This document shows, in pieces, positions 62,085 to 64,000 of a DNA stretch of 64,000 nt. The DNA comes from Syntrophaceae bacterium UBA2280. Its GTDB lineage: Bacteria; Desulfobacterota; Syntrophia; Syntrophales; Smithellaceae. Location of the stretch: assembly GCA_002347685.1 (NCBI GenBank), contig DDWS01000042.1:1-64000 (forward strand), read 5' to 3'. The position numbers and the translations under genes are program-made. The notes beneath the pieces were generated by a model. It did not search any database and had not been told where the DNA came from. It saw nothing but the letters and a program-made list of their open reading frames with translations. The first letter of the stretch is position 1. Each line of letters begins with the position of its first letter.

Positions 62085-62235
62085 AAATACATAAATAAAC
62101 CAATGGTATAAGCTCTGCGTTTGTATTGGCACGGTGCTTGCAAAAATAATGGGAAAACAAGGCTGTTTTTTATCGGGTCGGGTTTGAGTCGTGAAGAAAG
62201 ATATAATTAATTTTGAAATGTGTAAAAGGACATCC

Positions 62236-62763
62236 ATGAAATCCGTTTTCGAACACGCAGATAGAATTGATCCCAAAAAAGCCGTGAGGGTCAGGGAAGT
62301 TTTAATCGTTGATGATGAGGAACCTTTGCTTTTGAGCATTGCAGACGGTTTGAGCATTTATAGAAAATGCTTCAATTTGCAGACTGCGACCAATGGCGCC
62401 GACGCGGTCAAAGTTTTGAAGTCTTCGCCGTATATTGATTTGGTTGTGACGGATCTGAGCATGCCGAAAATGGACGGGTTTGAGCTTCTGGCGTACATGA
62501 ACAGAAATTATCCCAAGATCCCCGTCATTCTGATGACGGCTTTCGGCACGCCAAAGATAGAGGAAATCGTCAGCAACATGGGCATTTTTCGATACCTGGA
62601 AAAGCCTCTGGATATTAATATCATCGCCGAAAACATTTTTGCGGCGCTGAAAATGAATTCATCCCTGTCGCCCGATCAGGACTTGCCGCTCAAGGAGACG
62701 CGTTCGCAGTTCAATTTCGCGGCCGGTTTTACGGCGGGTGACTACAAAAGGACCATATCGTAA
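62236..62763 (+). CDS. Single-domain response regulator
   Basis: About 175 residues from ATG 62236: a receiver domain (about 20-140) and a tail of some 35 residues without a DNA-binding or enzymatic domain. Phosphorylation residues are Asp26/Asp27 (IVDDEE), phosphoacceptor Asp73 (VVTDLSMPKMDG), Thr101 (LMTAFG) and Lys123 (LEKPL). AAAGGA lies 6 nt before ATG 62236, preferred over GTG 62191. It precedes the DUF4388 gene by 26 nt. It probably acts by protein contact, as CheY does. Confidence 0.9.
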   Translation: MKSVFEHADRIDPKKAVRVREVLIVDDEEPLLLSIADGLSIYRKCFNLQTATNGADAVKVLKSSPYIDLVVTDLSMPKMDGFELLAYMNRNYPKIPVILMTAFGTPKIEEIVSNMGIFRYLEKPLDINIIAENIFAALKMNSSLSPDQDLPLKETRSQFNFAAGFTAGDYKRTIS

Positions 62764-62789
62764 AAGGAATACAACAGAGGAGCAATGTG

Positions 62790-63653
62790 ATGGAGGGTGC
62801 TGTGAAAAAGGATTTCAAGCTGGTCGCAGACAATGAGCATGTCGATGCCGTGTCCAGAACGGAGGCGGGCATGAAGGATGAACTGCAGCGCTGGCCGCTC
62901 TTTGGCCTTTCCGTGGGCAGTTTTCTGCAGGTGATTGCGATGGAGCAGCAGACCTGTATCATGGAAGTCTATCACGATGCGGATCACTGGGGGCATTTCC
63001 ATATTATTGAGGGCGCTCTTTACGATGCCATTTGCGGGGCTCTGCGGGGCGAGGATGCTGCAATGGAAATGATTTCCTGGGAAAACGTCCGTCTCAATAT
63101 TAAGCAAATCCTGGCCACCAGCAAGGTGGAAAGGACCATTGAAAAGAATCTGATGCTTTTGCTTATGGAAAGCACTCGACGCAGTGATGAGGTTCATCAT
63201 GGACGTACGAACGGCGATATGGAAGATAACGAAGAACTCGAAGAGCTCGGAGAGCTCGATGATATGGATGTCATTGCCGACGATGTGGAGCGTGCCAAAT
63301 TAGAAGCTTGTCTCAATATTCTGGGCAGAGATATGGGGGGCGCTTTGAGTATGGCGAGTATCGCCAGTGTTCAGGAAGGCAAAATGATGGCTTCTTTCAA
63401 TACGCCGCATCAGACTGCGGAATCCTTTCTGCGGCTCACCCAGTATTTAAAAAAGGCGTTTACGGCGCATACATCCGTTCATCTGGGCGATCACTACATT
63501 ATGGATCTAAAAGGGCAACTGACGCTTGTGGTGCTGATTTTCGGTGAGTATCAATGGTGCGTTGTATTTGATAACTCGAAGTGCACATTGGGGCTTTTCC
63601 GGAATATCATTATGCCGAAGGTTGTTAAAACCTACAATGAGATGAATATTTGA
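62790..63653 (+). CDS. DUF4388 protein with C-terminal roadblock-like domain
   Basis: About 287 residues. The N-terminal part (about 28-105) has GSFLQVIAMEQQTCIMEVYHD (20 shown in part) and FHIIEGALYDAICGALRG, the pattern of DUF4388, found in PatA-like and chemosensory proteins of deltaproteobacteria. An acidic linker (NEELEELGELDDMD, about 147-160) follows. The C-terminal part (about 175-287) resembles a roadblock/LC7-type alpha-beta sandwich. Roadblock proteins control small Ras-like GTPases such as MglA. GAGGAG lies 8 nt before ATG 62790; GTG 62787 is possible. The next gene also looks roadblock-like. Confidence 0.75.
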   Translation: MEGAVKKDFKLVADNEHVDAVSRTEAGMKDELQRWPLFGLSVGSFLQVIAMEQQTCIMEVYHDADHWGHFHIIEGALYDAICGALRGEDAAMEMISWENVRLNIKQILATSKVERTIEKNLMLLLMESTRRSDEVHHGRTNGDMEDNEELEELGELDDMDVIADDVERAKLEACLNILGRDMGGALSMASIASVQEGKMMASFNTPHQTAESFLRLTQYLKKAFTAHTSVHLGDHYIMDLKGQLTLVVLIFGEYQWCVVFDNSKCTLGLFRNIIMPKVVKTYNEMNI

Positions 63654-63760
63654 TTAAACCCGGGCGATTCGGCTGATGTTGCCGGTTCAACCGGCAGCAA
63701 GACCCGGCGGATGTTTTGGAGATCATAATTTTTACCTGAAAATATCATGGAGGAGTGGTA

Positions 63761-64000
63761 ATGAATATTCAGAAATTGAATGCTTGTATGGACATTTTAA
63801 AAAAGGACCTGGGAGACGGGTTTGTCGCTTCCTGCATCATCACCACCGAGGACGGCCAGGTTCTCGTCGCGACCGACCATGCCAACATTGCAGAAGCGAC
63901 ACTGCTGAATGATGCCACAGCTTTCATCCGCAATGCATTGAAAACCTATCCGGCGGAACTCGGCAACTACTATTATGTCGACGTAGCCGGGAGCATGGCT
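63761..64000 (+). CDS. Roadblock/LC7-like protein, 3' end cut by the window
   Basis: The first 80 codons of a gene that runs out of the window. It reads MNIQKLNACMDILKKDLGDG, then ASCIITTEDGQVLVATDH and ALKTYPAELGNYYYVDVAG. The order helix, then strands with a xxDGxxL/VA turn, is typical of roadblock/LC7 proteins that regulate GTPases. A GGAGGAG site lies 5 nt before the ATG. It follows the DUF4388-roadblock gene by 107 nt on the same strand, so both probably belong to one signalling module. Assignment is tentative because the rest is missing. Confidence 0.65.
   Translation, partial: MNIQKLNACMDILKKDLGDGFVASCIITTEDGQVLVATDHANIAEATLLNDATAFIRNALKTYPAELGNYYYVDVAGSMA

Larger units (their letters stand above)
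61630..62235. other. Gap of about 606 nt holding two hairpins and no recognised protein gene
   Basis: The gap separates the divergent HAMP and receiver genes. It contains a perfect 10-bp inverted repeat at 61879-61905 and a terminator-like hairpin at 62059-62084 (listed separately). No protein-coding pattern was found. A small RNA or a long regulatory leader is possible. Confidence 0.4.

Noticed and set aside
1..64000. Mobile elements, CRISPR arrays, rRNA and tRNA genes
   Set aside because: No transposase or integrase pattern, no regularly spaced repeats, and no tRNA-like T-arm with CCA end were noticed by eye; a tRNA or repeat search program would be needed to exclude short ones.

Overview
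The window looks like a piece of chromosome from a strictly anaerobic, Gram-negative deltaproteobacterium (Desulfobacterota), most likely of the Syntrophus/Smithella type. This is an inference from gene content: glutaryl-CoA dehydrogenase-like enzymes, both core subunits of a sodium-pumping glutaconyl-CoA decarboxylase, several AMP-forming acyl-CoA ligases and thiolases, an acyl-CoA dehydrogenase-etfBA operon, a ferredoxin-linked 2-oxoacid oxidoreductase, an FdhE protein, tRNA-dependent amidotransferase gatCAB, and a probable selenoprotein. No mobile element, CRISPR array, rRNA or tRNA gene was recognised.

Layout. 1-2628: a decayed secreted zinc-phospholipase-like gene with a nonsense codon and an apparent frameshift. 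2705-9633 (minus): HAD phosphatase, mtnA, gatB, gatA, gatC, a histone-deacetylase-family hydrolase and an SPFH protein. 9891-17649 (plus): DEAD-box helicase, patatin-like lipoprotein, an SGNH-like gene remnant, a hybrid sensor kinase and a DUF3141 protein. 17794-32680 (minus): SDR, a 40-residue membrane protein, Na+-decarboxylase beta subunit, acyl-CoA ligase, TAXI-TRAP transporter, acyl-CoA dehydrogenase, thiolase, second ligase, long acyl-CoA dehydrogenase and an HMG-CoA-lyase-like protein. 32854-34203: a sigma-54 activator. 34441-39624 (plus): 3-hydroxyacyl-CoA dehydrogenase, thiolase, acyl-CoA dehydrogenase and gcdA. 39639-49951: mixed small operons, including an ArsC/Spx-family gene read through TGA, LysE, TauE, MFS, a tandem ThyX-like protein and murI. 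50193-53200: acyl-CoA dehydrogenase with etfB and etfA. 54136-60543: MscS, FdhE, a four-gene 2-oxoacid:ferredoxin oxidoreductase (minus) and nth. 60646-64000: HAMP membrane protein, receiver protein, DUF4388 protein and a roadblock-like protein cut by the window end.

How it works together. The 17.8-39.6 kb block reads as a catabolic island: carboxylate uptake (TAXI-TRAP), CoA activation, dehydrogenation, thiolysis, and glutaryl-CoA to glutaconyl-CoA to crotonyl-CoA with decarboxylation driving Na+ export. The sigma-54 activator sits in its middle, and four transcription units carry -24/-12-like promoters (34335-34350 plus; 32795-32810, 31518-31533 and 26419-26434 minus). Electrons from the dehydrogenases would pass through ETF.

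Main discoveries to check: the selenocysteine-type ArsC/Spx protein with a hairpin just after its TGA (40763-41113), the sigma-54-linked island, the split Na+-decarboxylase with a miniature candidate subunit, and the ThyX-like protein whose signature is divided between two halves.
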